Shown here piece after piece: positions 6,239-14,473 of a stretch of DNA of 20,258 nt; position 1 is the stretch's first letter, and each line of letters starts with the position of its first letter. Both the position numbers and the translations under genes were made by a program. The notes below the pieces were generated by a model. The model ran no database searches and was not told the DNA's origin. It saw nothing but the letters and a program-made list of their open reading frames with translations. Origin of the DNA: an uncultured Rhodospirillales bacterium (lineage in GTDB: Bacteria; Pseudomonadota; Alphaproteobacteria; Rhodospirillales; Defluviicoccaceae); the NCBI GenBank assembly GCA_937127205.1, contig CAKZLS010000146.1:1-20258 (forward strand), in the 5' to 3' direction.

Positions 6239-8905
6239 ATGGACGTCGTCGTCGTCGAATCTCCGGCCAAGGCCAAAACCATCAACAAGTATCTTGGATC
6301 TCGATTCAAGGTCTTGGCCAGTTACGGCCACGTGCGCGATTTGCCGCCCAAGGATGGCTCGGTCCGCCCCGACGCGGACTTCGCCATGGATTGGGAGGTG
6401 GACGCCAAGGCCAAAAAGCACATCGCCGAGATTACGGCGGCGGTGCGTGGTGCCGACCATTTGTATCTTGCCACCGACCCTGATCGCGAGGGCGAGGCGA
6501 TCTCATGGCACGTCTGCAAGGTTCTCGAAGAAAAGAAGGCGCTCAACGGCGTCGATGTCAAACGCGTGGTGTTCAACGCCATCACAAAAAACGCCATTCT
6601 CGACGCCTTCGAGCAGCCGCGGGAGCTGGATGAGGAACTGGTCCAGGCCTATCTGGCGCGCCGCGCGCTCGACTACCTGGTGGGCTTTACGCTGTCGCCT
6701 GTGTTGTGGCGCAAGCTGCCTGGAAGCCGTTCCGCCGGGCGGGTGCAGTCGGTGGCGCTCAGGCTGATCTGCGAGCGGGAATCCGAGATCGAAGATTTCG
6801 TCTCGGAGGAATACTGGACGGTGAGCGGACTGTTCGGTACAGCCGCCGGGAAGGACGTCGTCGCCAACCTCACCCATCTTGAGGGCCGCAAGCTCAAAAA
6901 GATGGATATCGGCGACCGGTCGGCGGCCGAGGCTGCTGTCCGCGCTGTAGAAACCCGGGAATTCTCCGTCGGTAAAGTGGAGCGGAAGAAGACCCGGCGC
7001 AATCCGGCGCCGCCGTTCATTACGTCGACTTTGCAACAGGAAGCGTCGCGGAAACTCGGTTTCAGTGCCACCCATACCATGCGCGTCGCGCAACGGCTTT
7101 ATGAAGGCGTAACCATCGGCGGCGAGACCATTGGGCTGATCACCTACATGCGGACCGACGGCGTCCAGATGGCCGGCGAGGCCATTGATGCGTGCCGGGA
7201 GTTGATCGCCACCCAGTACGGCAAGAGCTATCTGCCGGAGAAGGCGCGCATCTACAAGACCAAGGCCAAGAATGCGCAGGAAGCGCATGAAGCCATCCGC
7301 CCCACCGACGTCAATCGCCGTCCGGACGACGTGGCGCGGTCGCTTGACGCCGATCAGCTCAAACTCTATCGGCTGATCTGGCAGCGCACCCTCGCCAGTC
7401 AGATGGAATCGGCGGTTCTCGATCAGGTCGCCGTAGATTTGGTGTCGCAAGATCGTCAGGTGACGCTCCGCGCTACCGGGTCGGTTATCGCCTTTGACGG
7501 TTTTCTTAAGCTGTACCGCGAGGGGCGCGACGACCCCGACCGATCCGATGATGCTGGCGGGCGCGACGAGTCGGAGGGCCGCATCCTTCCGCCCCTTGCC
7601 GAAGGCGAGTCGGTGAAGCGCCTGCGGGTCGATTCCGAACAGCATTTTACGCAGCCACCGCCACGGTTCACCGAAGCCAGTCTGGTGAAGCGCATGGAAG
7701 AGTTGGGGATCGGCCGTCCTTCCACTTACGCCAGCATTCTCGGCGTTCTGCAGGACCGCAACTATGTGCGCCTCGAGAGCCGCCGGTTCTTCCCGGAAGA
7801 CCGGGGGCGGCTGGTCACCACTTTTCTCACCAGCTTTTTCGAGCGCTACGTCGCCTATTCCTTCACCGCCGAAATGGAAGGCAAGCTGGACGACGTCTCC
7901 GGCGGGCGGGTGGAATGGAAAACCGTTCTCGACGACTTCTGGCGCGATTTCAGCGCGGCCGTCGGCGAAACCAAGGATCTCCGGGTCAAGGAAGTTTTGG
8001 ACGCCCTGGACGAACGGCTCGGGCCGCACTTTTTCAAGGAAAACGCCGACGGCAGCGATCCCCGCGTCTGCCCGGCCTGCACCGAGGGACGCCTGGGTCT
8101 GAAACTGGGCCGTTACGGCGCGTTCATCGGCTGCGCCAACTATCCCGAATGCAAATACACCCGACCGCTGATCCCCAACACCGACGAGGATCCCGCGGCG
8201 TCGCTGGCTAACGGCAATCAGGAACTGGGCTCCGACCCCGAGACCGGTCTCCAGGTCACTCTCCGCAAGGGTCCTTACGGCCACTATGTTCAACTCGGTG
8301 AACCCGAAGGTGAAGGCAAGAAGAAGACCAAGCCCCGCCGCGCCTCGTTGGTCAAGGGAACCGACCCGGCCACCGTCGACCTGAACAAGGCGCTGGCGCT
8401 GCTGTCGCTGCCCCGCGAGGTCGGTCCCCATCCCGAAACGGGCGAGGTCATTTCAGCCGGACTGGGACGCTACGGGCCTTACTTGAAGATGGGCTCCACC
8501 TACGTTTCGTTGAAGGAAGGCGACGACGTGCTCGACGTCGGCCTCAATCGCGCGGTGGTGCTGTTCGCCGAGGCGCCGCAGAAGAAATCCAGCGGCAAAT
8601 CCCTTGGTGATCATCCGAGCGACGGCAAACCGGTGACGCTCCGCGCCGGCCGGTACGGCCCCTATGTGCAGCACGGCTCTCTCCGCGCCAGCCTGCCGTC
8701 AGGAGTAGATGCCGAAACTTTGGACCTGAATGGGGCGGTCACGATTCTCGAGGAGAAGAGCGCAAAAAGTCCCGCCAAAAAGCCCGCCGCCAAGAAGGCC
8801 CCTGCCAAAAAGCCAGCGGCCAAGAAGGCGGCACCCAAGAAGTCTCCTGCTAAAAAGACGATAGCCAAAAAGCCAGCGGCCAAGAAAACGCCGGCGGCCG
8901 GCTGA
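6239..8905 (+). CDS. topA: DNA topoisomerase I (type IA)
   Basis: The 888-residue enzyme relaxes negative supercoils by cutting one strand through a 5'-phosphotyrosine. The Toprim domain starts at residue 1 (VVVESPAKAKT) and holds the metal-binding triad D80-x-D82-R-E84 (TDPDREGEA). The catalytic tyrosine is Y303 in LITYMRTDG. One four-cysteine zinc finger is present (C611, C614, C632, C638). Three topoisomerase C-terminal repeats with R/KGPYGHYVQ, GRYGPYLKM and GRYGPYVQH signatures follow. The protein ends in a lysine/alanine-rich tail (about 847-888) of repeated PAKKPAAKK-type units, common in alphaproteobacterial TopA and likely to hold DNA non-specifically. ATG 6239 is well supported by GGAGG (6225-6229) nine bases upstream. 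The stop abuts the next gene, implying co-transcription. Confidence 0.98.
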   Translation: MDVVVVESPAKAKTINKYLGSRFKVLASYGHVRDLPPKDGSVRPDADFAMDWEVDAKAKKHIAEITAAVRGADHLYLATDPDREGEAISWHVCKVLEEKKALNGVDVKRVVFNAITKNAILDAFEQPRELDEELVQAYLARRALDYLVGFTLSPVLWRKLPGSRSAGRVQSVALRLICERESEIEDFVSEEYWTVSGLFGTAAGKDVVANLTHLEGRKLKKMDIGDRSAAEAAVRAVETREFSVGKVERKKTRRNPAPPFITSTLQQEASRKLGFSATHTMRVAQRLYEGVTIGGETIGLITYMRTDGVQMAGEAIDACRELIATQYGKSYLPEKARIYKTKAKNAQEAHEAIRPTDVNRRPDDVARSLDADQLKLYRLIWQRTLASQMESAVLDQVAVDLVSQDRQVTLRATGSVIAFDGFLKLYREGRDDPDRSDDAGGRDESEGRILPPLAEGESVKRLRVDSEQHFTQPPPRFTEASLVKRMEELGIGRPSTYASILGVLQDRNYVRLESRRFFPEDRGRLVTTFLTSFFERYVAYSFTAEMEGKLDDVSGGRVEWKTVLDDFWRDFSAAVGETKDLRVKEVLDALDERLGPHFFKENADGSDPRVCPACTEGRLGLKLGRYGAFIGCANYPECKYTRPLIPNTDEDPAASLANGNQELGSDPETGLQVTLRKGPYGHYVQLGEPEGEGKKKTKPRRASLVKGTDPATVDLNKALALLSLPREVGPHPETGEVISAGLGRYGPYLKMGSTYVSLKEGDDVLDVGLNRAVVLFAEAPQKKSSGKSLGDHPSDGKPVTLRAGRYGPYVQHGSLRASLPSGVDAETLDLNGAVTILEEKSAKSPAKKPAAKKAPAKKPAAKKAAPKKSPAKKTIAKKPAAKKTPAAG

Positions 8906-11185
8906 TTGGCGGACGACGCGGGTCGCATGCCTGCCGACACACCCAGGAAACCGGCCCCGTTTCCAAGCCGGGAGCAGATCGTCGAGTTCATTCGCGCCAG
9001 TGATAAGCGCGTGGGCAAACGGGAGATCGCGCGGGCGTTTCACTTGAACGCCGACCAGAAAGTGATGCTGAAGTCCATCCTCAAGGACTTGGAGATCAAC
9101 GGCACGGTCGCGCGCGGCCGCAAGCGGCAGTATGGCGAGGCGAAAGTATTGCCGTCGGTGGCGGTGATCGAAATTTCCGGAACGGACGAGGATGGCGAGC
9201 TGCTCGCCAAGCCGGTGACCTGGCCGGATGACGTGCCCATGCCGACCATCCACATGGCCTCGGACCGGGCAAGCAAGGCGGCGGTGGCCGTCGGCGACCG
9301 GGTGCTGGCGCGGCTCAAACGGGTCGGCGGGAATGCCTACGAAGGACAGGTGATGCGCCGGCTGACCGCGCCGGCCGGCCGGGTGTTGGGCATCTACGAC
9401 GAAATCGAGGAGCGGGGCCGATCCGAGGGGCGGATCCGGCCCATCGATCGGCGCGCCAAGAACGAGTTCGTGGTGGCAGCGGGCGATACCCTGGGCGCGA
9501 AGCCGGGAGAACTGGTCTGGGCCGAGGTGCGTCCCGGGCGGCCGCTGGGGTTGCGCTCCGCGCGCATTGTCGAGCGTCTTGGCGACGGGACCGGCCCGCG
9601 TTACATCACCTCGATCACCCTTCACGATCACGAAATTCCGACGCGGTTCTCGGAAGCCGCGCTGCGCCAAGCGGAGGCCGCCGGGCCGGCGCCGCTACAG
9701 GGACGTGACGATCTCCGTTCGCTGCCCCTGGTCACCATCGACGGCGCCGAAGCCCGCGATTTCGACGACGCCGTCTGGGCCGAGGCCGACCCCAATCCGG
9801 GCAATGCGGGCGGGTGGCACGTGGTGGTGGCCATCGCCGACGTGGCCTGGTACGTGCGGCCCGGCGATGCGCTCGACCATGACGCCTACGAGCGCGGTAA
9901 CTCCGTCTATTTTCCGGACCAAGCGGTCCACATGCTGCCCGAGGCGCTGTCGAGCGGATGGTGTTCGTTGCTGCCCTCCGAGGACCGTCCGTGCATGGCG
10001 GCGCACCTTTGGCTCGGTGCCGACGGGACGCTGATCCGCCACCAATTCGTTCGCGGCATGATGCGGTCTGCTGCCCGTCTCACATACGAACAAGTGCAAG
10101 AAGCGCGGAACGGCAATCCCGATGATTCTACCGGCCCATTGATGGAGGCGGTGATCGAGCCGCTCTATGGTGCGTATCAGGCGCTTGCCTGCGCTCGTGA
10201 CGCAAGGGGGGTGTTGGAACTGGATCTTCCGGAACGCCGGGTGGTGATCGGCGACGACGGCGCGGTGGTCCGAGTGGAAACCCGCGCGCGCTACGAAAGC
10301 CACAAGCTGATCGAGGAATTCATGATCTGCGCCAACGTGGCCGCGGCCGAGACGTTGGAGAAGCGGCGCGTTCCCTGCGCCTACCGGGTGCACGACCAGC
10401 CGTCGCGCGAGAAACTGGAATCGCTGCGCGAGTTCCTGGAGACGATCGGTCTCAAGCTCCCGCGCGGTCAAGTCCTCCGCCCGAAGGACTTCAACGGCAT
10501 CCTTGCCCGGGTAGCGGACACGCCAGAGACTTCCATGGTCAACGAGGTGGTGCTGCGAAGCCAAGCCCAGGCGGTTTACGATCCGGAAAACATCGGCCAT
10601 TTCGGCTTGGCGCTGCGCCGTTACTGTCATTTCACCTCGCCGATCCGGCGCTATTCGGATCTACTGGTCCACCGCGCCCTGATCGAGGCCCTGGGACTTG
10701 GTTACGGCGGATCTCGGATCGAGCCACCTGTCCTTGCCGATATCTGTGAACATATCTCCGCTACCGAGCGCCGCGCAGCAACGGCTGAACGCGATGCCAT
10801 CGACCGGTTCACCGCCGGCTATCTTGCCGAGCAGGTGGGATCGGTGTTTTCCGGGCGGGTCAACGGCGTCACCCGATTCGGTCTGTTCGTCACCCTCGAG
10901 GACAGCGGCGGCGACGGCCTGGTTCCCATGCGAAGCCTTCCCGACGACTACTACGTCCACGACGAAAAGCGCCATCGCCTGGTCGGGCGGCACTCGGGCC
11001 TGGAATACCGATTGGGTCAGATCGTCGATGCCCGCCTGGTGGAGGCCAATCCAGTGACCGGCGGCCTTATTTTAGAGCTGGCCGAGAGCGGTAGAGCCGT
11101 GAGGCGGGCGCGTCGGGGGGGCGGAAAAGGCAAAGGCAAGGGGCAGACGAAACGCAAACCGGGGCGCAAACCGCGAAAGCACTGA
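8906..11185 (+). CDS. rnr: Ribonuclease R
   Basis: The 759-residue 3'-5' exoribonuclease of the RNB family degrades structured RNA in decay and quality control. An N-terminal winged-helix-like region (about 20-65) and cold-shock-like region precede the RNB domain. Metal ligands are D279, D285, D287 and D288 in DGAEARDFDDA. The RNB signature HFTSPIRRYSDLLVHRAL begins at H575. An S1 RNA-binding domain spans about 644-725, and a Lys/Arg/Gly-rich tail closes the protein. The reading frame opens with TTG 8906 immediately after the topA TGA; ATG 8927 is the alternative start, removing seven residues. Neither has a convincing ribosome-binding site, so translation may depend on ribosomes finishing topA. 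No clear intrinsic terminator follows. Confidence 0.95.
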   Translation: MADDAGRMPADTPRKPAPFPSREQIVEFIRASDKRVGKREIARAFHLNADQKVMLKSILKDLEINGTVARGRKRQYGEAKVLPSVAVIEISGTDEDGELLAKPVTWPDDVPMPTIHMASDRASKAAVAVGDRVLARLKRVGGNAYEGQVMRRLTAPAGRVLGIYDEIEERGRSEGRIRPIDRRAKNEFVVAAGDTLGAKPGELVWAEVRPGRPLGLRSARIVERLGDGTGPRYITSITLHDHEIPTRFSEAALRQAEAAGPAPLQGRDDLRSLPLVTIDGAEARDFDDAVWAEADPNPGNAGGWHVVVAIADVAWYVRPGDALDHDAYERGNSVYFPDQAVHMLPEALSSGWCSLLPSEDRPCMAAHLWLGADGTLIRHQFVRGMMRSAARLTYEQVQEARNGNPDDSTGPLMEAVIEPLYGAYQALACARDARGVLELDLPERRVVIGDDGAVVRVETRARYESHKLIEEFMICANVAAAETLEKRRVPCAYRVHDQPSREKLESLREFLETIGLKLPRGQVLRPKDFNGILARVADTPETSMVNEVVLRSQAQAVYDPENIGHFGLALRRYCHFTSPIRRYSDLLVHRALIEALGLGYGGSRIEPPVLADICEHISATERRAATAERDAIDRFTAGYLAEQVGSVFSGRVNGVTRFGLFVTLEDSGGDGLVPMRSLPDDYYVHDEKRHRLVGRHSGLEYRLGQIVDARLVEANPVTGGLILELAESGRAVRRARRGGGKGKGKGQTKRKPGRKPRKH

Positions 11186-11441
11186 ACCTCGGTTTGATTC
11201 CGCGACGTGAGTAAACCATATTTAGTTGTACAAGAGGCGAACCATCCTTTATCTATGGCCTAGCCAAGTTATTTCGATAGCACAATTATTTTGTGGAAAT
11301 ATTTGAGTGTATAGCCACGATATTTATTGACTTCAGGTTGTAGGTGTGCGTTATTTGATTCGTTCGATTAGGGCGATTACATCTATGTTGAAGGTGGCTT
11401 TACGCGGAAACGGTGATGACTGATCGTTGGGACTTTACGAT
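11186..11441. promoter_or_regulatory. AT-rich spacer upstream of the MipA-like gene
   Basis: This 256-base stretch is clearly richer in A and T than the coding DNA around it and carries no plausible gene. A weak promoter for the next gene may be TTGACT (11327-11332) with TTATTT (11351-11356). GGTTT (11191-11195) and AAACC (11213-11217) could form a small hairpin after rnr but lack a T-run. It is a candidate regulatory or nucleoid-protein-binding zone by composition only. Confidence 0.35.
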
Positions 11442-12191
11442 ATGAAGATTTGGCGTCCAGCCTTGGTGGGGATCATCCTCGTTCTGGGAACTGGCGCTGC
11501 TTTCGCGGACTCCGACAATGAAAATGCATCGGCCGATCGTCCCATTGCCGGGTACACACTGGAGAACCTGCGGCCGACTGCCGGCGATTTAGCCGTCCAG
11601 CCCGGCGCTAACGCTTTTCAGGTGAATAGCAACAGCGATAGTGTTCCGTCGGGAACCCTTAACGTGGGTCCCGTTGTCAATCTTGCCACCGACCGGAACG
11701 ATTTTTCCGACCCGGGGATCAGCGATCCCGCCGGGGTCGACCCCGCTTGGGAAGCGGGTGCATTCGTCGATTACCGGATGGATAACGGACCGAGAGCGAG
11801 CACCGTTTTTGGACTCAATTTCCAAATGTCTCCTGGGGCAGCCGATTCGCGGGACGGATTGCTGTTCCTTCCCAACGTCTATTATCAATCTTCTCTCGGG
11901 GAATCGTGGAATTTCCGGGCCGATCTGTCATCGACGTATGCTTTCGACAGTGCGATGGGCTCCGCGATCGGTGGAAGTGGCGCGGCGCGGCGCGGGCTTG
12001 ACGGTGATGCCGGTTTTAGAGACGTGGGAATTGGCGTCGGCGTGACCTACAACCTGACGCCTAGTTGGGACGTTGATACGGCGCTCCGCTACCAGCGGCT
12101 TCTCGACGAGGCGGCCGACAACGCGGAGTCCAATGACCCCGGCGCGGCAAACCAACTTTTCGGCGGCGTCCTCCTCCGCTACAAGTTCTAA
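11442..12191 (+). CDS. MipA/OmpV-family outer-membrane beta-barrel protein
   Basis: The 249-residue precursor has a typical Sec signal peptide (residues 1-22, basic start MKIWR, hydrophobic core, cleavage likely after AFA). The mature part alternates in the manner of a beta-barrel and ends in RYKF, a C-terminal aromatic signal for the BAM machinery. Family resemblance is best in the second half: a GLLFLPNVYYQSSLG strand pair, GFRDVGIGVGVTYNL, and RYQRLLDEAAD followed by NQLFGGVLLRYKF, matching the RLLGDAADSP...NQ..GGLG.SYRF end of MipA proteins. ATG 11442 is chosen because the signal peptide begins there and TTGGGA lies nine bases upstream; TTG 11427 is less likely. The role is uncertain: MipA scaffolds murein enzymes in E. 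coli, while other members are linked to envelope stress. It lies upstream of the secretion operon but is separated by 527 bases. Confidence 0.75.
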   Translation: MKIWRPALVGIILVLGTGAAFADSDNENASADRPIAGYTLENLRPTAGDLAVQPGANAFQVNSNSDSVPSGTLNVGPVVNLATDRNDFSDPGISDPAGVDPAWEAGAFVDYRMDNGPRASTVFGLNFQMSPGAADSRDGLLFLPNVYYQSSLGESWNFRADLSSTYAFDSAMGSAIGGSGAARRGLDGDAGFRDVGIGVGVTYNLTPSWDVDTALRYQRLLDEAADNAESNDPGAANQLFGGVLLRYKF

Positions 12192-12427
12192 ACTGACTCT
12201 ACTCCTCTCGCATTTCCTTTTGTCCATAGACGCGGTATTTTCCAAGCGGATGAATTCGTTCGGCATGCCGTTGGTTTCGGCCGCGTCATGCATCCGCCGC
12301 CGTGATTTTTTGATGGCGCCGCGTTTTCGTCGGTCTCGATTGCGGTCACTTCCTGATTGTCGAAATCCTCCGCCAGGAAACTCTGCACGTCACGACCACG
12401 TGGCCTTCCCGACATGAAACTGGTCAT
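12188..12427 (-). CDS. Doubtful small ORF in the intergenic region
   Basis: A 79-codon frame overlaps the end of the MipA-like gene by four bases on the opposite strand. Its first about 40 residues (MSGRPRGRDVQSFLAEDF, then DNQEVTAIETDENAA) look protein-like and acidic, while the second half does not. Starts at 12427 or 12415 have poor ribosome-binding sites. I recognise no family. It may be a decayed gene remnant or chance. Confidence 0.2.
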   Translation of the reverse strand: MTSFMSGRPRGRDVQSFLAEDFDNQEVTAIETDENAAPSKNHGGGCMTRPKPTACRTNSSAWKIPRLWTKGNARGVESV

Positions 12428-12492
12428 GAAATCATCAGTCTCAGTGTTTGTCGTGTATCCGAGGTTGCAGGGTGTTCAATGTTCCTGGCTTA

Positions 12493-12533
12493 ATTGTGTT
12501 CGTTAAGAAGGCGTATCGAAATCGGAACACAAT
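12493..12533. repeat. Perfect 9-bp inverted repeat, 23-base spacer
   Basis: ATTGTGTTC (12493-12501) is matched exactly by GAACACAAT (12525-12533). It is AT-rich and could be a pair of regulator half-sites or a stem. No T-run follows, so it is not a standard terminator. Confidence 0.5.
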
Positions 12534-12561
12534 AAGAACAATCACCAGGTATCGCGATCAA

Positions 12562-12580
12562 AGCAGGAACAATTTCTGCT
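12562..12580. repeat. Short hairpin AGCAGGAA-CAA-TTTCTGCT
   Basis: Eight-base arms (one G-T wobble) with a three-base loop. It sits about 140 bases before the first ABC gene and would fall in its untranslated leader if transcription starts upstream. Function unknown. Confidence 0.4.
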
Positions 12581-12718
12581 GATTCAGAACTGGGTCGGAA
12601 GTATCGCGACGGGCGCGCCTACCCGTAGCTTGCTCTGGACTGTTTTGGGCCTCTCAACCCTCTATTAACCCCCGATGGTGTCTTATGGCGTTGGATTTCA
12701 ACAGGTGCACCATCGACC

Positions 12719-14473
12719 ATGACCCTCAAAGCAAGAATTCGGCGACCATCGCCGAGCAATCCGCTGGCGTCCGCCTGCGATCTGTCATCGTTGTCGCGAT
12801 TGCCGGGCGGGTTGCGCGATCTGATCGTCTGTACGCTGTTCATCAACGTCCTGTCGTTGGCCATGCCGCTTTCGCTGGTGCAGATCTACGACCGGATCAT
12901 CCCCAATTCGGCGGAAGGGACGCTGATCCTCTTGGGTGTGGGCATCGGGGCCGCGCTGTTGTTGGAAGCGGTGCTCCGCCAGGTCCGGTCCTATGTCAGC
13001 GGGCGCATGGGCGCGCGGTTCGAGCATTTGGCCAACACCATGGCCATGGAGCGCTTGATCAACGCCAAACTGGGCAATATCGAGCGCCATGGTCCCGGCG
13101 CTCAACTCGAGCGGTTGAACGGCCTGACCGTACTGAAGGATTTCTACGCCGGCCAAGCGATCCTGGTGCTTTGCGATTTCCCGTTCACCATCATCTTTCT
13201 GGCGGTGATCACTTATCTCGCCGGTCCGCTGGTTTTCGTTCCCATCGTCCTCGTCGCCGTTTTCTCGGCGTTCGCGGTGGTTCTCGGCAGGCGGTTGCGG
13301 ACGTCGCTGGACGATCGCCGGGTCGCCGATGAGCGTCGGTTCAATTTTATCATCGAAGTCCTGGGTGGCATTCACACTCTGAAGGCCATGGCCATGGAGA
13401 ACCAAATTCTGCGGCGTTACGAAAGCCTTCAGGAGAGCTGCGCCGCCAGCAGCTACCGGCTCAATTTCGATAGCGCTTCGGCGCAGAGCGTGAGTGCGGT
13501 GTCCTCGCAGCTGAGCGCGTTTGCCATTGCCGGGTTCGGATCGCTGCTGGTGATGAACGGCTCGCTGACGGTGGGTGCGCTGGTTGCCTGCACCATGCTG
13601 ACCGGACGTTGTCTGCAGCCGCTACAAAAGGCGCTTGGGATCTGGACCCGTTTTCAGACCATCGAACTGGCCCGGCGCCAGGTGCAGGAGATCATGGAAC
13701 TTCCCCGCGACACGCCGGAGGGCTTACCGGCCCTACCGGCCGCGCGCGGTGATCTGGATCTTCGCCAGATCAGTTTCGGATATGGAAAGGGCGGCGACGG
13801 CGAGGAATTGCCCGTGGTCCTGGAGGCCGTGAGTATGCACGTGATGGCCGGTGAGACTGTGGGTGTTACCGGGGGCAGTGCGTGCGGCAAGAGCACTCTT
13901 CTCGGCGTTATGGCCGGCGTGCTCCGGCCGACGGGCGGGACCGTGCTCGTGGACGGTCATGATTTGACGGCGGTGGATCCGGCCAGCGTTCGCGGTCAGG
14001 TGATCTACGTTCCCCAGAATGGCGTCCTGTTCAACGGAACCATTCTCGAAAACATTACCATGTTCAGACGCGCGCTCGACGACGATGCGTTCGAGATCGT
14101 GCGCCGCCTCGGACTGGACGCGATCGTTAGCCGAATGCCGTTCGGATTTGAGACCAAGGTCGGCGTGGGTGCGACCGATACCCTGGCACGCGGTATCAAG
14201 CAGAGGATTATGATTGCAAGGGCGCTAGTGAACAAGCCGCGCATTTTACTGTTCGACGAGGCCAATGCCGCCATGGACAGCCGCGGCGACGAAATCCTTC
14301 ACGCTCTGCTCGAAGAAATGAAGGGCGAATGCACCATGGTCCTGGCCAGTCACCGGCCGTCCACCCTCAGGCTCGCCGACCGGGTTTATGAGATTGCCGA
14401 CGGCCGCTTGGTGGAGCGGATGAATTTTGCGGCCAGGCGCGATCACGCCGCTGAACTGAGGAAACCGGCATGA
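12719..14473 (+). CDS. Type I secretion ABC permease/ATPase, subunit 1 (degenerate signature motif)
   Basis: The 584-residue half-transporter is an inner-membrane domain (about 30-300, with the ABC-exporter segment PLSLVQIYDRIIPNSAEGTL) fused to an ATPase domain. It resembles PrtD/HlyB-type exporters without any N-terminal peptidase-like domain. ATPase motifs are Walker A GGSACGKST (385-393), Q-loop VPQNGVLFNGT, Walker B ILLFDE with D513/E514, D-loop AAMD and H-loop H545 (ASHRPS). The signature normally read LSGGQ is LARGI (489-493), though the following KQR.MIARAL is normal. The start has only AGG thirteen bases upstream; no better start is available. The stop overlaps the next start by four bases (ATGA), so the two subunits are translationally coupled and probably form a heterodimer. 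Confidence 0.9.
   Translation: MTLKARIRRPSPSNPLASACDLSSLSRLPGGLRDLIVCTLFINVLSLAMPLSLVQIYDRIIPNSAEGTLILLGVGIGAALLLEAVLRQVRSYVSGRMGARFEHLANTMAMERLINAKLGNIERHGPGAQLERLNGLTVLKDFYAGQAILVLCDFPFTIIFLAVITYLAGPLVFVPIVLVAVFSAFAVVLGRRLRTSLDDRRVADERRFNFIIEVLGGIHTLKAMAMENQILRRYESLQESCAASSYRLNFDSASAQSVSAVSSQLSAFAIAGFGSLLVMNGSLTVGALVACTMLTGRCLQPLQKALGIWTRFQTIELARRQVQEIMELPRDTPEGLPALPAARGDLDLRQISFGYGKGGDGEELPVVLEAVSMHVMAGETVGVTGGSACGKSTLLGVMAGVLRPTGGTVLVDGHDLTAVDPASVRGQVIYVPQNGVLFNGTILENITMFRRALDDDAFEIVRRLGLDAIVSRMPFGFETKVGVGATDTLARGIKQRIMIARALVNKPRILLFDEANAAMDSRGDEILHALLEEMKGECTMVLASHRPSTLRLADRVYEIADGRLVERMNFAARRDHAAELRKPA

Larger units (their letters stand above)
12192..12718. promoter_or_regulatory. 527-base non-coding region upstream of the type I secretion operon
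   Basis: No convincing gene is present apart from a doubtful antisense frame at its left end. Base composition is more AT-rich than the flanks between about 12420 and 12600. Several dyads cluster there: CTTAA-N9-TTAAG (12489-12507), ATTGTGTTC/GAACACAAT (12493-12501 and 12525-12533), a short hairpin at 12562-12580, and ACGGG/CCCGT (12609-12613 and 12622-12626). This is the natural place for the promoter and control sites of the secretion operon, or for a small RNA. No clear -35/-10 pair could be assigned. Confidence 0.4.

Noticed and set aside
5000..6460. 486-codon minus-strand frame opposite dprA
   Set aside because: Shadow of dprA and the start of topA, with no family resemblance.
6503..8431. 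642-codon open frame on the minus strand inside topA
   Set aside because: It is antisense to a complete topoisomerase with all motifs; long antisense frames are common in GC-rich genes and this one shows no recognisable family.
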